34,004 nucleotides of DNA from Nocardia araoensis NBRC 100135 (GCF_000308435.1 NZ_BAFR01000009.1:1-34004), one strand, 5' to 3'. Positions 8,284 through 18,582 are shown, counted from the first letter of the stretch. Made by a program: numbers and translations. The notes: generated by a model not told the origin, from the sequence alone.

Positions 8284-8644
8284 ACCCCCTGCGCTCGTGT
8301 CTGGTCTGCGGCGCTCCCGGGGCCCTTCGTGGTGTGCGAGCTACCGCCTGGGTGGCCCGTCGCTCGCGCCGCGATGTTGTGTCGTCGCTCACGATAGGCC
8401 GAACATGCCATGATTGTTGCCACTTGGAGGAAGCCGAACCGGAGACATCGGGAACCACCGTCGGTCTCCGGCCGTTTACCTCTTTAACTGCACCTGCAGC
8501 CGAACTGCGCGATGTATCGAGTAGACCGTACGCGGTAACGTGGCTTGTCCGCATCCGAACCCCCGCGGAACCGGACGCGCCAGACGCATCGCTAGGCAAG
8601 AACCGGAGACACCGGAAAGGACTGGCCGCCCCGGCCGACGCTCT
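8284..8644 (+). other. Intergenic region and leader of ftsH
   Basis: These 361 bp hold no gene I can support. CCGGAGAC (8439-8446) pairs with GTCTCCGG (8464-8471) in a perfect 8-bp hairpin. The same arm recurs as AACCGGAGACACCGG at 8601-8615, so two arms could compete for one partner. TAACGT at 8536-8541 is a candidate -10. The ftsH start codon has no ribosome binding site at the usual distance: GGAAAGG is about 25 bases away. Confidence 0.45.
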
Positions 8645-11029
8645 ATGAACCGCAAGACAGTGTTTCGCACCCTGGCCATAGTCTCGGGCATCCTGCTCGT
8701 GATCTATGCGTTCAGCTACTTCGGCAACGACACGCGGGGCTGGAAGAGCGTCGATACATCGGTTGCCCTGAGCCAGCTCGAGAACAAGAGCAACGTTCAG
8801 AACGTCCAGATCGATGATCGCGAGCAGCAGCTGCGCATCGAGCTGAAGGACGGCAACGACGCCACCGGCGGACAGAACAAGATCATCGCGAAGTATCCGG
8901 GCGGCAGCGAGACCTCCGCCCAGATCTTCTCGGCCGTGAAGAACTCCGGCGCCCCGTACAACACCGTGGTCAAGCAGGAGAGCTGGTTCACCCAGATTCT
9001 GCTGTTCGTGCTGCCCATGGTCATCCTGCTCGGCCTGTTCATCTTCGTGATGGCGCGGATGCAGGGCGGCGGTCGCGGCGGCATGATGGGCTTCGGCAAG
9101 TCGAAGGCCAAGCAGCTGTCGAAGGACATGCCCAAGACCACGTTCGCCGACGTGGCCGGAGCCGACGAGGCGGTCGAGGAACTCTACGAGATCAAGGACT
9201 TCCTGCAGAATCCGGTCCGCTACCAGGCCCTCGGCGCCAAGATCCCCAAGGGCGTCCTGCTCTACGGCCCGCCCGGCACCGGTAAGACCCTGCTGGCCCG
9301 CGCCGTCGCCGGCGAGGCCGGTGTGCCGTTCTTCACCATCTCCGGTTCGGACTTCGTGGAGATGTTCGTCGGCGTCGGCGCTTCTCGCGTGCGCGATCTG
9401 TTCGAGCAGGCCAAGCAGAACAGCCCCTGCATCATCTTCGTCGACGAGATCGACGCGGTCGGCCGCCAGCGCGGCGCGGGCCTCGGCGGCGGCCACGACG
9501 AGCGCGAGCAGACCCTCAACCAGCTGCTGGTGGAGATGGACGGCTTCGGCGACCGCACCGGCATCATCCTGATCGCCGCCACCAACCGTCCCGACATCCT
9601 CGACCCGGCGCTGCTGCGTCCCGGCCGGTTCGACCGGCAGATCCCGGTCGGCAACCCGGACCTCGCCGGTCGCCGCGCCATCCTGCGCGTGCACTCACAG
9701 GGCAAGCCGATCTCCCCGGACGCCGATCTGGACGGCCTGGCCAAGCGCACCGTCGGCATGTCCGGCGCGGACCTCGCCAACGTGATCAACGAGGCCGCAC
9801 TGCTCACCGCCAGGGAGAACGGCGCGGTGATCACCGGCGAATCGCTGGAGGAGTCGGTCGATCGCGTGATCGGCGGTCCGCGCCGCAAGAGCCGGATCAT
9901 CAGCGAGCACGAGAAGAAGATCACCGCTTATCACGAAGGCGGCCACACCCTGGCCGCCTGGGCGATGCCGGATATCGAGCCGGTCTACAAGGTCACCATC
10001 CTGGCGCGCGGTCGCACCGGCGGCCACGCCATGACGGTGCCCGAGGACGACAAGGGCCTGATGACCCGCTCGGAGATGATCGCCCGCCTGGTCATGGCGA
10101 TGGGCGGCCGCGCGGCCGAGGAGCTGGTGTTCCACGAGCCGACCACCGGCGCGTCCTCCGATATCGACCAGGCCACCAAGATCGCGCGCGCGATGGTCAC
10201 CGAGTACGGCATGAGCGCCAGGCTCGGCGCGGTCCGCTACGGCCAGGAGCAGGGCGACCCGTTCCTCGGCCGCTCGATGGGCATGGGTTCGGAGTACTCG
10301 CACGAGGTGGCGGGCGCGATCGACGTGGAGGTGCGCAACCTGATCGAGGCCGCGCACACCGAGGCGTGGGCGATCCTGAACGAGTACCGCGACGTGCTCG
10401 ACGATCTGGCCACCGCGCTGCTGGAGCGGGAGACGCTGCACCGCAAGGATCTCGAGCAGATCCTCGCCTCGGTGCAGAAGCGCCCGCGGATCACCGCCTT
10501 CAACGATTTCGGCGAACGCGTCCCCTCGGACAAGCCGCCGGTGAAGACCCCGGGCGAGCTGGCCGCCGAGCGCGGCGAGTCGTGGCCGCCGGAGCCGGTG
10601 GTGAAGCCGGTGGCCGCGGCCGCGCAGCGCGAGCCGCAGCCCGCCAACGGGTATCCGCCGCACGAAAGCGGCTACGGCGCTCCGCCGCAGTACGGCCGCC
10701 CGTCCGCGCCCGGCTACCCGCTGCCGCAGGCGCCCGCTCCGGCCTATCCGCGCCAGGGCACGCACGGCTCGCGGCCGGACTACGGCGCTCCGGCGGGATG
10801 GTCGGCTCCCGGCTGGCCGCCGCGCGACGAGCCGCAGCAGGGTCAGCCCGGCTGGGGCGATCCGCAGCAGCCGCGGCACGGCTACCAGCAGTGGGGTCCG
10901 CAGGGCTCGCCCGAGGGCGGCTACGACGGGGACGGGTACGGCGACCGCGGCGGTTACGACGAGCCGCGTCGCACGAATCCGAACGGCGAGGGCGACGGTG
11001 ATTGGGATGGACCGAACGGTCGTCACTGA
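8645..11029 (+). CDS. ftsH: ATP-dependent zinc metalloprotease FtsH
   Basis: FtsH is a hexameric membrane AAA+ protease that degrades misfolded and short-lived membrane and cytosolic proteins. This 794-residue copy shows TM1 (about 9-27), an extracytoplasmic domain, TM2 (116-136), Walker A GPPGTGKT (208-215), Walker B IIFVDEID (263-270), an SRH region with RPGRFDRQ, and the zinc site HEGGH (430-434). It is very close to M. tuberculosis FtsH. From about residue 640 the C-terminus becomes a long Pro/Gly/Tyr/Gln-rich disordered tail, longer than in E. coli; mycobacterial FtsH also has one, with different sequence. The start MNRK matches the mycobacterial protein; the frame extends to 8540 but that part looks noncoding. 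It leads the folate gene cluster. Confidence 0.97.
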   Translation: MNRKTVFRTLAIVSGILLVIYAFSYFGNDTRGWKSVDTSVALSQLENKSNVQNVQIDDREQQLRIELKDGNDATGGQNKIIAKYPGGSETSAQIFSAVKNSGAPYNTVVKQESWFTQILLFVLPMVILLGLFIFVMARMQGGGRGGMMGFGKSKAKQLSKDMPKTTFADVAGADEAVEELYEIKDFLQNPVRYQALGAKIPKGVLLYGPPGTGKTLLARAVAGEAGVPFFTISGSDFVEMFVGVGASRVRDLFEQAKQNSPCIIFVDEIDAVGRQRGAGLGGGHDEREQTLNQLLVEMDGFGDRTGIILIAATNRPDILDPALLRPGRFDRQIPVGNPDLAGRRAILRVHSQGKPISPDADLDGLAKRTVGMSGADLANVINEAALLTARENGAVITGESLEESVDRVIGGPRRKSRIISEHEKKITAYHEGGHTLAAWAMPDIEPVYKVTILARGRTGGHAMTVPEDDKGLMTRSEMIARLVMAMGGRAAEELVFHEPTTGASSDIDQATKIARAMVTEYGMSARLGAVRYGQEQGDPFLGRSMGMGSEYSHEVAGAIDVEVRNLIEAAHTEAWAILNEYRDVLDDLATALLERETLHRKDLEQILASVQKRPRITAFNDFGERVPSDKPPVKTPGELAAERGESWPPEPVVKPVAAAAQREPQPANGYPPHESGYGAPPQYGRPSAPGYPLPQAPAPAYPRQGTHGSRPDYGAPAGWSAPGWPPRDEPQQGQPGWGDPQQPRHGYQQWGPQGSPEGGYDGDGYGDRGGYDEPRRTNPNGEGDGDWDGPNGRH

Positions 11030-11104
11030 TCAGTGACGATTAGGCTCGACCATCTGGGGTGCCGAGAGATTGCCGGTGCCCGGGGAGTTTGGAGGTGTCC
11101 TCGA

Positions 11105-11788
11105 TTGTCGGCCAACGAGTATGGCGGTGGTCACACCCTCGCCGAAGCGGATAGTGCGGAACGCGATGGTGCCGACATCGGCGTGCCGGAGCCGGGCCTC
11201 GTGGCACTGGAGACGGGCCGATCGTTCGATCAGGCACGAGCCGAAGCGGCGGTACGGGAGTTGCTGATCGCGGTCGGCGAGGACCCGGACCGGCCCGGAC
11301 TGCTCGAGACGCCGGCCCGGGTCGCGCGCGCCTACCGGGAGACCTTCGCCGGGCTCTACGTGGAACCGGATTCGGTGCTGAACACCACCTTCGACGAAGG
11401 CCATCAAGAACTCGTCCTGGTCAGGGACATCCCGATGTACTCCACCTGTGAGCACCACCTGGTGTCCTTTCACGGTGTCGCCCACGTCGGTTACATCCCC
11501 GGCCCGCACGGCCGGGTCACCGGCCTGTCCAAACTCGCCCGTCTGGTCGACCTGTACGCCAAGCGCCCGCAGGTGCAGGAGCGGCTGACCAGTCAGATCG
11601 CCGACGCGGTGATGCGCAAGCTGGACCCGCGCGGCGCGATCGTCGTGGTCGAGGCCGAGCACCTGTGCATGGCGATGCGCGGCATCCGCAAGCCGGGCGC
11701 GAGCACGACCACCTCCGCGGTACGCGGACTGCTGCAGTCCAACGCCGCCTCGCGCGCCGAGGCGCTCGATCTGATCCTGCGGAAGTGA
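11105..11788 (+). CDS. folE: GTP cyclohydrolase I
   Basis: FolE converts GTP to 7,8-dihydroneopterin triphosphate, the first step of tetrahydrofolate synthesis. The zinc and active-site segments are intact: [31 protein letters not shown], and HLCMAMRG with the second zinc Cys. The C-terminal 200 residues are almost the same as M. tuberculosis FolE. The start needs care. The open frame begins at GTG 11033 just after ftsH, but the only good ribosome binding site is GGAGG at 11091-11095, nine bases before the in-frame TTG at 11105. I therefore call a 227-residue protein with a TTG start. The N-terminal 40 residues are unconserved either way. Confidence 0.95.
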   Translation: MSANEYGGGHTLAEADSAERDGADIGVPEPGLVALETGRSFDQARAEAAVRELLIAVGEDPDRPGLLETPARVARAYRETFAGLYVEPDSVLNTTFDEGHQELVLVRDIPMYSTCEHHLVSFHGVAHVGYIPGPHGRVTGLSKLARLVDLYAKRPQVQERLTSQIADAVMRKLDPRGAIVVVEAEHLCMAMRGIRKPGASTTTSAVRGLLQSNAASRAEALDLILRK

Positions 11789-12717
11789 GCGGGCCCGCGG
11801 TGACCGAACCGGGGCGCTTCGAAAGCCTCGGCGCCCGTGACGGGCGCTCCTGCGTTGTGATGGGCGTGGTGAACGTCACCAGCGATTCGTTCTCCGACGG
11901 CGGGCGATACCTCGATCCCGAGCTGGCCGTCGCGCACGGCGTTCGGCTGCACGCCGCGGGCGCGGACATCATCGACGTCGGCGGCGAGTCGACCAGGCCC
12001 GGCGCGGTCCGCATCGACGCGGCGACCGAGACCGCACGGGTGACACCGGTCATTCGCGGACTGGTCGCGGCGGGCGTGCCGACCAGCGTGGACACCATGC
12101 GCGCCGCCGTCGCCGAAGCGGCGATCGATGCCGGGGTGTCGGTGGTGAACGACGTCTCCGGCGGCCGTGCCGATGCCGACATGGTGCGCGTGGTGGCTTC
12201 CGCGCGGGTTCCGTGGATCCTCATGCACTGGCGGGCGGGCGCCGACTACCGGCACACCGGACCGGCGGACCACTACGACGACGTGGTCGCGGAGGTGCTC
12301 GCCGAATTGACCGCGCAGGTGGACTCGGCCGTCGCCGCCGGCGTCGAGCCGTCCCGGCTGATCCTCGACCCCGGCTTGGGCTTCGCGAAGAACGCCGAAC
12401 ACAACTGGGCCCTGCTCGGTGCGCTGCCGGAATTGGTCGCGCACGGGCTTCCGGTCCTGATCGGAGCGTCCCGCAAGCGGTTTCTCGGTTCGCTGCTCGC
12501 CGACGAGTCGGGACCGCGTCCACCGGACGGCCGGGAGACGGCCACCGCGACGATCTCGGCACTGGCCGCGTTGCACGGCGCGTGGGGCGTCCGGGTGCAC
12601 GACGTGCGCGCCTCGCTGGACGCCATCGCGGTCACCGACGCGTGGCAGAATGCCGCACGGCAGCGCGCCGCACAGCACGACCCCGCCCGATCCAGTGCGC
12701 AAGGAGCTCAACGATGA
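11785..12717 (+). CDS. folP: Dihydropteroate synthase
   Basis: FolP joins 6-hydroxymethyl-7,8-dihydropterin pyrophosphate with p-aminobenzoate to form dihydropteroate; it is the target of sulfonamides. Signature segments of the TIM barrel are all present: [52 protein letters not shown], and [10 protein letters not shown] with the pterin-binding Lys/Arg. GTG 11785 overlaps the folE stop by 4 bp (GTGA), giving 310 residues. GTG 11800 would give 305 residues and cannot be excluded. It closely resembles mycobacterial FolP1, and the chromosomal context also identifies it as the FolP1 equivalent. Confidence 0.96.
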   Translation: MSGPAVTEPGRFESLGARDGRSCVVMGVVNVTSDSFSDGGRYLDPELAVAHGVRLHAAGADIIDVGGESTRPGAVRIDAATETARVTPVIRGLVAAGVPTSVDTMRAAVAEAAIDAGVSVVNDVSGGRADADMVRVVASARVPWILMHWRAGADYRHTGPADHYDDVVAEVLAELTAQVDSAVAAGVEPSRLILDPGLGFAKNAEHNWALLGALPELVAHGLPVLIGASRKRFLGSLLADESGPRPPDGRETATATISALAALHGAWGVRVHDVRASLDAIAVTDAWQNAARQRAAQHDPARSSAQGAQR

Positions 12718-13151
12718 GCCGGTCCCCGGTCCACGCCGAAGACGATGCACCGCCGCGTGAGTCGGCGATCCGGCGCGGCGCCGACCGCATCGAGTTGCGC
12801 GGCCTGCGCGCCTACGGGCACCACGGCGTGTTCGACCACGAGCGCCGCGACGGCCAGGAGTTCCTGGTCGACCTGACGGTATGGGTCGACTTCGACGTGG
12901 CCGCGGCGTCCGATGATCTGGCGGCCACCGTGGATTACGGAGCGTTGGCCGAGCGCGCGGTGCGGATAGTCCAGGGCCCGCCGCGCAATCTCATCGAAAC
13001 GGTGGTGTCGGAGATCGCCGACGACGTGATGACCGATCCGCGGATCAGGTCGGTCGAGGTGGTATTGCACAAGCCGTCCGCGCCGATCCCGCACACGTTC
13101 GCCGATGTGCGGGTGATCACCTCACGTCACCGGGGGGAGTCCGCCGAATGA
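12714..13151 (+). CDS. folB: Dihydroneopterin aldolase
   Basis: FolB cleaves 7,8-dihydroneopterin to 6-hydroxymethyl-7,8-dihydropterin and glycolaldehyde. The family pattern is clear after an unconserved N-terminal 25 residues: [19 protein letters not shown] with the active-site Glu and Tyr neighbourhood, [17 protein letters not shown], and [14 protein letters not shown] with the catalytic Lys. It has 145 residues, about 20 more than a minimal FolB. The ATG overlaps the folP stop by 4 bp (ATGA) and has AAGGAG seven bases upstream. It sits in the normal actinobacterial order folE-folP-folB-folK. Confidence 0.95.
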   Translation: MSRSPVHAEDDAPPRESAIRRGADRIELRGLRAYGHHGVFDHERRDGQEFLVDLTVWVDFDVAAASDDLAATVDYGALAERAVRIVQGPPRNLIETVVSEIADDVMTDPRIRSVEVVLHKPSAPIPHTFADVRVITSRHRGESAE

Positions 13152-13213
13152 GCGAGCGGAACTGCGGCGCGGCCTTTTTCACCGTGCCGGGTGCCGCGGA
13201 GGCGCGCCGATGA
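13148..13213 (+). CDS. Possible 21-codon micro-ORF bridging folB and folK
   Basis: ATG 13148 overlaps the folB stop as ATGA. The frame runs 21 codons (start [11 protein letters not shown]) and stops at 13211-13213, overlapping the folK ATG again as ATGA. It therefore fills the only gap in the folate cluster and would pass ribosomes from folB to folK without a break. The peptide has no known relative that I recognise. It may act only through coupling, or be chance. Confidence 0.35.
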   Translation: MSERNCGAAFFTVPGAAEARR

Positions 13214-13746
13214 CCCGTGCCGTGCTGTCCATCGGTTCGAATCTGGGTGACCGGCTCGCGCACCTGCGCAGCGTCCTGGACGGGTTCGGCCATCGCGTAC
13301 TCGCGGTCTCCGCCGTGTATTCCACCCCGCCCTGGGGCGGCGTCCCCCAAGGCGACTACCTCAATGCCGCTGTGCTGGTGGAAGATCCGGCTTTCGGCTG
13401 CGCCGACTGGCTGCGTCGCGGACAGGAGCTGGAGCAGGCCGCGGGACGGGTGCGCGAAGTGCGCTGGGGCGCGCGCACACTCGACGTGGACGTGGTGTGG
13501 TGCGCCGAACTGCGCGAGGGTGTGCCGGTCGCGTGCCGCAGCGCCGACCCGGATCTGATCCTGCCCCACCCGCAGGCGCATCGACGCGCCTTCGTGCTGG
13601 TGCCGTGGCTGGACGTGGCGCCGGACGCGGTGCTGGAGGTCGACGGCGCACCGCACGCCGTGGCGGATCTGCTGGCCCGGCTCGATCCGGCCGAGCGTGC
13701 CGGGGTGCGTCGCACCGAGTTCTCGCTGACGGGCGCGCCGTCGTGA
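13210..13746 (+). CDS. folK: 2-amino-4-hydroxy-6-hydroxymethyldihydropteridine pyrophosphokinase
   Basis: FolK (HPPK) transfers pyrophosphate from ATP to 6-hydroxymethyl-7,8-dihydropterin and so makes the substrate of FolP. The 178-residue protein shows the family pattern: SIGSNLGDRLAHL at the start, YSTPPWGGVPQGDYLNAAV, the signature RWGARTLDVDVVW with the two magnesium-binding Asp, and LPHPQAHRRAFVLVPW. ATG 13210 has GGAGG eight bases upstream. Its stop overlaps the next gene by 4 bp. Confidence 0.96.
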   Translation: MTRAVLSIGSNLGDRLAHLRSVLDGFGHRVLAVSAVYSTPPWGGVPQGDYLNAAVLVEDPAFGCADWLRRGQELEQAAGRVREVRWGARTLDVDVVWCAELREGVPVACRSADPDLILPHPQAHRRAFVLVPWLDVAPDAVLEVDGAPHAVADLLARLDPAERAGVRRTEFSLTGAPS

Positions 13747-14219
13747 AACTGAAGCCGACTCGCATTCTCGACCTCGTGGCGAACGTGCTGATCGCCGCGA
13801 TCGTCGCGTGGATCGCCACCCGGGTGGCCTATGACAGCTTTCCGCCGATCTCGATCTTCGCGGGCGCGTCGCTGTACCCGGTTGCCGCGATCGAGGCGGT
13901 GCTGGCTTTCGTCATCCGCGCTCGGGTCAACGACCACCAGATCGGCGACGGACGTCACCAGTTGCATCCGATCACCGCGGCCCGCGCCGTCGCGTTGGCC
14001 AAGGCGTCGGCGCAGGTCGGCTCGATCGCCGCGGGTATCTGGCTGGGCTTCCTGTGCTGGGTCTTCCCGCAGCGCGGCACGCTGCGCGCGGCCGCGGCCG
14101 ACAGCCCCGGTGCGATCGTCGGGATGCTGGCGGGGGTCGCTTTGGTTGCTGCGGCCCTCTGGCTGGAGTACTGCTGCCGGGCGCCGGAGGACCCCACCGA
14201 CGATGCGGCTACTACATAG
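13743..14219 (+). CDS. DUF3180 membrane protein
   Basis: This 158-residue protein has four predicted membrane helices (about 13-28, 38-58, 92-112 and 125-145) and the conserved stretch HPITAARAVALAKASAQVGS between helices two and three. It is the counterpart of M. tuberculosis Rv3605c, always found after folK in this order of bacteria, with unknown function. The GTG start overlaps the folK stop by 4 bp (GTGA), so it belongs to the folate operon. A role at the membrane linked to folate metabolism is only suggested by position. Confidence 0.88.
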   Translation: MKLKPTRILDLVANVLIAAIVAWIATRVAYDSFPPISIFAGASLYPVAAIEAVLAFVIRARVNDHQIGDGRHQLHPITAARAVALAKASAQVGSIAAGIWLGFLCWVFPQRGTLRAAAADSPGAIVGMLAGVALVAAALWLEYCCRAPEDPTDDAATT

Positions 14220-14289
14220 CTAGTGTTACGAACGGGATCACAAAACCAGAATCTGGGCGTGGCGGGAGCAATTGGCTACCCTGGCTGGC

Positions 14290-15237
14290 ATGGTTTCACC
14301 CTCCCGTAGCAGCACTTCCCGTGGACGGCGGGACGACGCGGGAAAATTCTTGGTCGGCGTCCTGATCGTGCTCGGTCTGGTTGCCAGTGTTTTCCTGATC
14401 TTCAGCAATAGCGTCGAGTTCGTACGGGTAGGTCTGGTCGCGGCGCTGTGGGCCGCGGCGATCGGGGCTCTGGCTGCGACGAAGTACCGCAAAGAGGCGA
14501 CGATCGACAAGGCGAAGGTCCGCGATCTGCAGACCGTCTATCAGTTGCAGCTGGAGCGGGAGATCACCGCGCGACGTGAGTACGAGCTCGGCGTGGAGGC
14601 GCGGGTACGCGAGGAAGTGGGCGCCGACGCGACCGAACTCGCGGCCCTGCGCGCGGAGCTCACCGTGCTGCGGCAGAGCCTGCAGCGGTTGTTCGACGGT
14701 GATCTGCCGATGGATCGCCCCGCGTTGCGCGCCGACGCGACCAGGATCCAGGAGCTCACCAGCTCCGGCACGGAATCGGGGAACAATAGCTCCGCGAATG
14801 CCGGGATGTGGTCGATGTTCGAAGACCAGCAACCGCGTAGCAGTATGACGCCGATCTTCGAGCCCGATCATCCGGAGCCACCGGTTTTCGCCAGCCCCTT
14901 CGACGATCCGGTCACCGCGGAGACCGCGGTGGTGTCCGTCGACGACGACGACGAGCGGGCCGAGGCGGAGCGGGCGCATTACGCCGAGCCGCGCGGCTGG
15001 GCCGACGCCTTCACCGAGTCCGTGGACGAGCCGCTCGACGAGCCGCCCACCCAGCCCGCCGCCCGGCCCCGGCCCACAGCGGAACCGGCCCCCAAGCCTG
15101 CGTCAGCGCCCACCATGGGCACGCCGAGCGCGCGCAGGCGCCGCCGGGCCGGGAGCGACGACGAGTCGCCGTCGCGCCGTCTCTCGGTCGCGGAGATCAT
15201 GGCCAACCTGCAATCCGAGGAGCGCGAACGCCGGTGA
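14290..15237 (+). CDS. Membrane-anchored coiled-coil protein (DUF6779-type, Rv3604c-like)
   Basis: This 315-residue protein has two adjacent membrane helices (about 20-38 and 44-62), then a charged coiled coil (about 75-140, with [23 protein letters not shown] beginning it), and a long acidic, Pro-rich disordered tail ending in a basic patch and [17 protein letters not shown]. It sits where M. tuberculosis has Rv3604c. Function is unknown; the layout would suit a scaffold at the membrane. The start is uncertain: ATG 14290 has TACCCT seven bases ahead, which fits a leaderless transcript, while a TTG at 14272 lies too close to GGGAG. Confidence 0.8.
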   Translation: MVSPSRSSTSRGRRDDAGKFLVGVLIVLGLVASVFLIFSNSVEFVRVGLVAALWAAAIGALAATKYRKEATIDKAKVRDLQTVYQLQLEREITARREYELGVEARVREEVGADATELAALRAELTVLRQSLQRLFDGDLPMDRPALRADATRIQELTSSGTESGNNSSANAGMWSMFEDQQPRSSMTPIFEPDHPEPPVFASPFDDPVTAETAVVSVDDDDERAEAERAHYAEPRGWADAFTESVDEPLDEPPTQPAARPRPTAEPAPKPASAPTMGTPSARRRRRAGSDDESPSRRLSVAEIMANLQSEERERR

Positions 15238-15377
15238 TCGGGGCCGGGCCGCGGCCGCGCACTGCGGCCTAGATCACGCGCACACCCCGTGGCGGCGGGG
15301 AAGAACCTGTAGATATCCTCTTGGCGTACCGTCCGGTACCCGCATGGCGGGACTGGAACGACATCGAGAGGACAACG

Positions 15378-16322
15378 TTGACCTCGAGAAGCGTGAATTC
15401 CGACAACGCTGCTTCGGGCTACGACCCCGCGCCCGCACGCCTGACGGTGGGAATCGTCTCGGCGGGACGCGTGGGTTCGGCATTGGGCGTCGCACTCGAG
15501 CGCGCCGGACACGTGGTGTTCGGCGTCTGCGCGATCTCCGACGCGTCGGTGCGCCGTGCCCGGACCCGGCTGCCCGATTCGGAGATCCTGCCGATCGAAC
15601 AGGTGGCCGCCCGCAGCGAGCTGCTGTTGCTGGCCGTGCCCGACGCCGAGCTTCCCGGCCTGGTCCGGGGGCTGGCCGGTGCGGGAGTCGTCCGGCCAGG
15701 CACCATCGTCGCCCACACATCCGGTGCGAACGGCGTCGGTGTGCTCGCGCCCCTGGCCGATATCGGGGCGCTGCCCCTGGCCATCCACCCGGCGATGACC
15801 TTCACCGGGCACGACGAGGACGTGAGCCGGCTGGGCAACGCGTGCTTCGGCATCACCGCCGCCGACGAGGTCGGCTACGCCATCGCGCAGTCGCTGGTCA
15901 TCGAAATGGGCGGCGAGCCGGTCCGGGTCCCGGAGGAGAACCGGCCGCTGTACCACGCCGCGCTCGCGCACGGCAGCAATCACCTGGTCACGGTGATCGT
16001 CGACGCGGTGGCCGCGTTGCGCGCCGCCTTGGCCGGACCCGGCCTGATGGGCCAGCAGTTGGTCGACGAGCAGCCCAACGGGCTGGCCGAGCGTCTGCTC
16101 GCGCCCCTGGCGTCGGCGGCGCTGGACAACGCCTTGCGCCGCGGCCAGGCCGCGCTGACCGGGCCGGTCGCCCGTGGCGACGCGGACGCGGTGGCGGCGC
16201 ACCTGACGGCGCTGGCGGCGGTCGATGCCCGGCTGGCCGAGGCGTATCGCGCGCTGTCGCTGCGCACCGCGGAACGCGCAGGCACCGCCCCCGCCGTCAT
16301 CGAACTGCTGGAAGGACGCTGA
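15378..16322 (+). CDS. Rossmann-like/DUF2520 oxidoreductase-like protein
   Basis: The N-terminal half is a Rossmann fold of the NADP-binding type ([17 protein letters not shown], then [11 protein letters not shown]), and the C-terminal half is the helical DUF2520 domain ([18 protein letters not shown]). It matches Rv3603c of M. tuberculosis, the gene before panC. The TTG at 15378 has GAGAGG about six bases upstream and gives 314 residues; an in-frame GTG at 15393 is an alternative. The fold resembles ketopantoate reductases and hydroxyacid dehydrogenases. Its stop overlaps the panC start by 1 bp, so a step in pantothenate synthesis is a reasonable but unproven guess. Confidence 0.88.
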   Translation: MTSRSVNSDNAASGYDPAPARLTVGIVSAGRVGSALGVALERAGHVVFGVCAISDASVRRARTRLPDSEILPIEQVAARSELLLLAVPDAELPGLVRGLAGAGVVRPGTIVAHTSGANGVGVLAPLADIGALPLAIHPAMTFTGHDEDVSRLGNACFGITAADEVGYAIAQSLVIEMGGEPVRVPEENRPLYHAALAHGSNHLVTVIVDAVAALRAALAGPGLMGQQLVDEQPNGLAERLLAPLASAALDNALRRGQAALTGPVARGDADAVAAHLTALAAVDARLAEAYRALSLRTAERAGTAPAVIELLEGR

Positions 16323-17299
16323 TGTTGGACCCGAAATTGCGCGGTGCCTACCGGCCCGGCGCGCTGACCGTGCACCACGATCCCGCCGTGCTCGGCGCGG
16401 TGTCCGCGGCCCTGCGCGGCGTCGGCCGGACCGTCGCGCTGGTGCCGACCATGGGCGCGCTGCACGAGGGGCACTTGGAGATCGTCCGGCTGGCCAAGCG
16501 GACCAACCAGGTGGTCATCGTCTCGATCTTCGTCAACCCGCTGCAGTTCGGGGCGAACGAAGACCTGGACAAGTACCCCCGGACGCTGGACGCCGACGTC
16601 GAGTTGCTGCGTGCGGAGGGGGTCGAGCTGGTATTCGCCCCCAGCGTGTCGGACATGTATCCGGACGGCCCGCGCACCACGGTGCACCCCGGCCCGCTCG
16701 GCGCGGAGCTGGAAGGGGCCAGCCGCCCCACCCACTTCGCGGGCATGCTCACCGTGGTGGCCAAGCTGCTGCAGATCGCGCGGCCGACGGAGGCGTTCTT
16801 CGGCGAGAAGGACTACCAGCAGCTCACCTTGATCCGGCAGATGGTCCGCGACCTGAATTTCGACGTCCGGATCACCCCGGTGGTCACCGTCCGTGAGCCG
16901 GACGGCTTGGCCATGTCCTCGCGCAACCGCTATCTCGACCCGGTGCAGCGCGAGTCGGCGCTCGCTTTGTCGGCCGCCCTGTCGGCGGGCAAGCACGCGG
17001 GCGGCCTCGGCGGCGACGCGGTGCTCACCGCCGCCCGCCAGGTGCTCGACGCCGCGCCCGGCGTGGACGTCGACTACCTGGAACTGCGCTCGGCCACCCT
17101 GGGTCCGGCGCCTGCCACCGGCAACGCCAGATTGCTGATCGCGGCCCGGGTCGGCGCCACCCGGCTCATCGACAACATCGCCGTCACGCTCGGCGCTCCG
17201 ATCGACGGCCATCCCAACGTTTCCGGTTCGCGGTCCGCCGTGGACTCCCAGCCCGTCCCGGCGGCGTCGAATCCCGCCCCGCTTCCTCCCGCGAACTAG
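16322..17299 (+). CDS. panC: Pantothenate synthetase
   Basis: PanC condenses pantoate with beta-alanine using ATP. The 325-residue protein shows the HIGH-like motif in [34 protein letters not shown], the pantoate-binding [27 protein letters not shown], and the KMSKS-like [10 protein letters not shown]. The C-terminal 30 residues after LGAPIDG are a Ser/Pro/Ala-rich tail not needed by the family. The ATG shares one base with the upstream stop (TGATG) and has GGAAGGA just before it. It works with panD, the next gene, which supplies beta-alanine; panB is not nearby. Confidence 0.96.
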   Translation: MLDPKLRGAYRPGALTVHHDPAVLGAVSAALRGVGRTVALVPTMGALHEGHLEIVRLAKRTNQVVIVSIFVNPLQFGANEDLDKYPRTLDADVELLRAEGVELVFAPSVSDMYPDGPRTTVHPGPLGAELEGASRPTHFAGMLTVVAKLLQIARPTEAFFGEKDYQQLTLIRQMVRDLNFDVRITPVVTVREPDGLAMSSRNRYLDPVQRESALALSAALSAGKHAGGLGGDAVLTAARQVLDAAPGVDVDYLELRSATLGPAPATGNARLLIAARVGATRLIDNIAVTLGAPIDGHPNVSGSRSAVDSQPVPAASNPAPLPPAN

Positions 17300-17312
17300 A
17301 AAGGTCGACGCA

Positions 17313-17732
17313 ATGCTGCGCACCATGATGAAGTCGAAGATCCACCGTGCGACCGTCACGCACGCCGACTTGCACTATGTCGGCTCGGTCACCGTGGACC
17401 AGGACCTGCTCGACGCCGCCGACCTGCTGGAGGGCGAGCAGGTCTGCATCGTCGACATCGACAACGGCGCCCGCCTGGAGACCTACGTGATCGCGGGTGA
17501 GCGGGGTTCGGGGGTCATCGGGATCAACGGCGCCGCGGCGCACCTGGTGCATCCCGGCGATCTGGTGATCCTGATCGCCTACGGCCAGCTGAACGAGCAG
17601 GAACTCGCGGAATACGCCCCCAAGGTCGTGTTCGTCGACGAGCGCAACCGCCCGGTGGAACTCGGGTCGGACCCGGCGCACGCGCCGGAGGGCTCCGGCC
17701 TGACCTCGCCGCGCTCGCTGTCGTTCGTCTGA
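17313..17732 (+). CDS. panD: Aspartate 1-decarboxylase (pyruvoyl-dependent)
   Basis: PanD decarboxylates L-aspartate to beta-alanine for PanC. The 139-residue proenzyme has the self-cleavage site Gly24-Ser25 (HYVGSVT), where Ser25 becomes the pyruvoyl group, plus active-site Lys9 and the later [20 protein letters not shown]. The C-terminal 20 residues (from about 118) are an unconserved extension similar to the one mycobacterial PanD carries. AGAAAGG lies about eight bases before the ATG. It is 13 bp after panC and 17 bp before coaX. Confidence 0.96.
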   Translation: MLRTMMKSKIHRATVTHADLHYVGSVTVDQDLLDAADLLEGEQVCIVDIDNGARLETYVIAGERGSGVIGINGAAAHLVHPGDLVILIAYGQLNEQELAEYAPKVVFVDERNRPVELGSDPAHAPEGSGLTSPRSLSFV

Positions 17733-17749
17733 ACAGCGGCGATCCGGAC

Positions 17750-18547
17750 ATGTTGCTGACCATCGATGTCCGCAATACCAGTATCGAACTCGGCTTGTTC
17801 TCCGGTTCCGGAGCACATTCGAAACTGGTGCGCCACTGGCGGATACACACCAATCCGTTGCTGACCGCCGACGAATTCGCCATGCAGGTGCGCGGGTTGG
17901 TCGGCGCGCAACTGGACGAGGTGATCGGCGTCTCGGCGCTTTCGACAGTGCCGCCCGTCCTGCGCGAACTGCGCGGCATGCTCGGCCAATACTGGGGTCA
18001 TGTTCCGCATGTGTTGGTGGAACCCGGTGTGCGCACCGGGATTCCGCTGCTGGTGGACAATCCGAAAGAAGTCGGCGCCGACCGCATCGTCAATTGTCTG
18101 GCCGCTTACCAGCGGTATTCCGGGCCCGCGATCGTCGTCGATTTCGGCACGGCGATCTGTGTCGACCTGGTGTCGAAGAAGGGCGAGTTCCTGGGTGGGA
18201 TCATCGCGCCCGGTGTGGAGATCTCCACCGAAGCCCTGGTGGAACGCAGTGCGCTGCGGCGTGCGGAGCTGACCAGGCCACGGTCGGTGCTGGGGAAGAA
18301 CAGCATGGAATGCATGCAGTCGGGCGCGGTATTCGGTTTCGCCGGGCTGGTGGACGGCCTGATCGATCGGATTCGCGACGAGTTCGACGCCTTTGCCGGC
18401 GACGACGTCGCGGTGGTGGCCACCGGCGCGACCGCACCGCTGATCGTCCCGGAATCCGAAACGATCGACGACCACGATCCGCATCTCACGTTGACCGGCC
18501 TGCGGCTCGTATACGAACGCAACCAGCGGCGCAAGGGAAATGTCTGA
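17750..18547 (+). CDS. coaX: Type III pantothenate kinase
   Basis: CoaX phosphorylates pantothenate with ATP, the first step toward coenzyme A; type III enzymes need a monovalent cation and are not inhibited by CoA. The 265-residue protein of the ASKHA fold has the phosphate loop DVRNTS (6-11), [13 protein letters not shown], the second phosphate motif DFGTAICVD, and the dimer segment [11 protein letters not shown] with ALVERSA. It corresponds to M. tuberculosis Rv3600c. It ends the folate/pantothenate core; the next gene belongs to a separate unit with its own promoter. Confidence 0.95.
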   Translation: MLLTIDVRNTSIELGLFSGSGAHSKLVRHWRIHTNPLLTADEFAMQVRGLVGAQLDEVIGVSALSTVPPVLRELRGMLGQYWGHVPHVLVEPGVRTGIPLLVDNPKEVGADRIVNCLAAYQRYSGPAIVVDFGTAICVDLVSKKGEFLGGIIAPGVEISTEALVERSALRRAELTRPRSVLGKNSMECMQSGAVFGFAGLVDGLIDRIRDEFDAFAGDDVAVVATGATAPLIVPESETIDDHDPHLTLTGLRLVYERNQRRKGNV

Positions 18548-18582
18548 TATGCGCGGTGTCGGATTTGTCGCAGGCCGGGGAC

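Noticed and set aside
8540..8644. N-terminal extension of FtsH from GTG 8540
   Set aside because: It is Arg/Pro-rich with no membrane character, and the mycobacterial protein begins at the MNRK position.
7208..9694. 828-codon open frame on the minus strand across ftsH and neighbours
   Set aside because: It is antisense to clear genes, and such long open frames are common in GC-rich DNA. The translation has no domain pattern.
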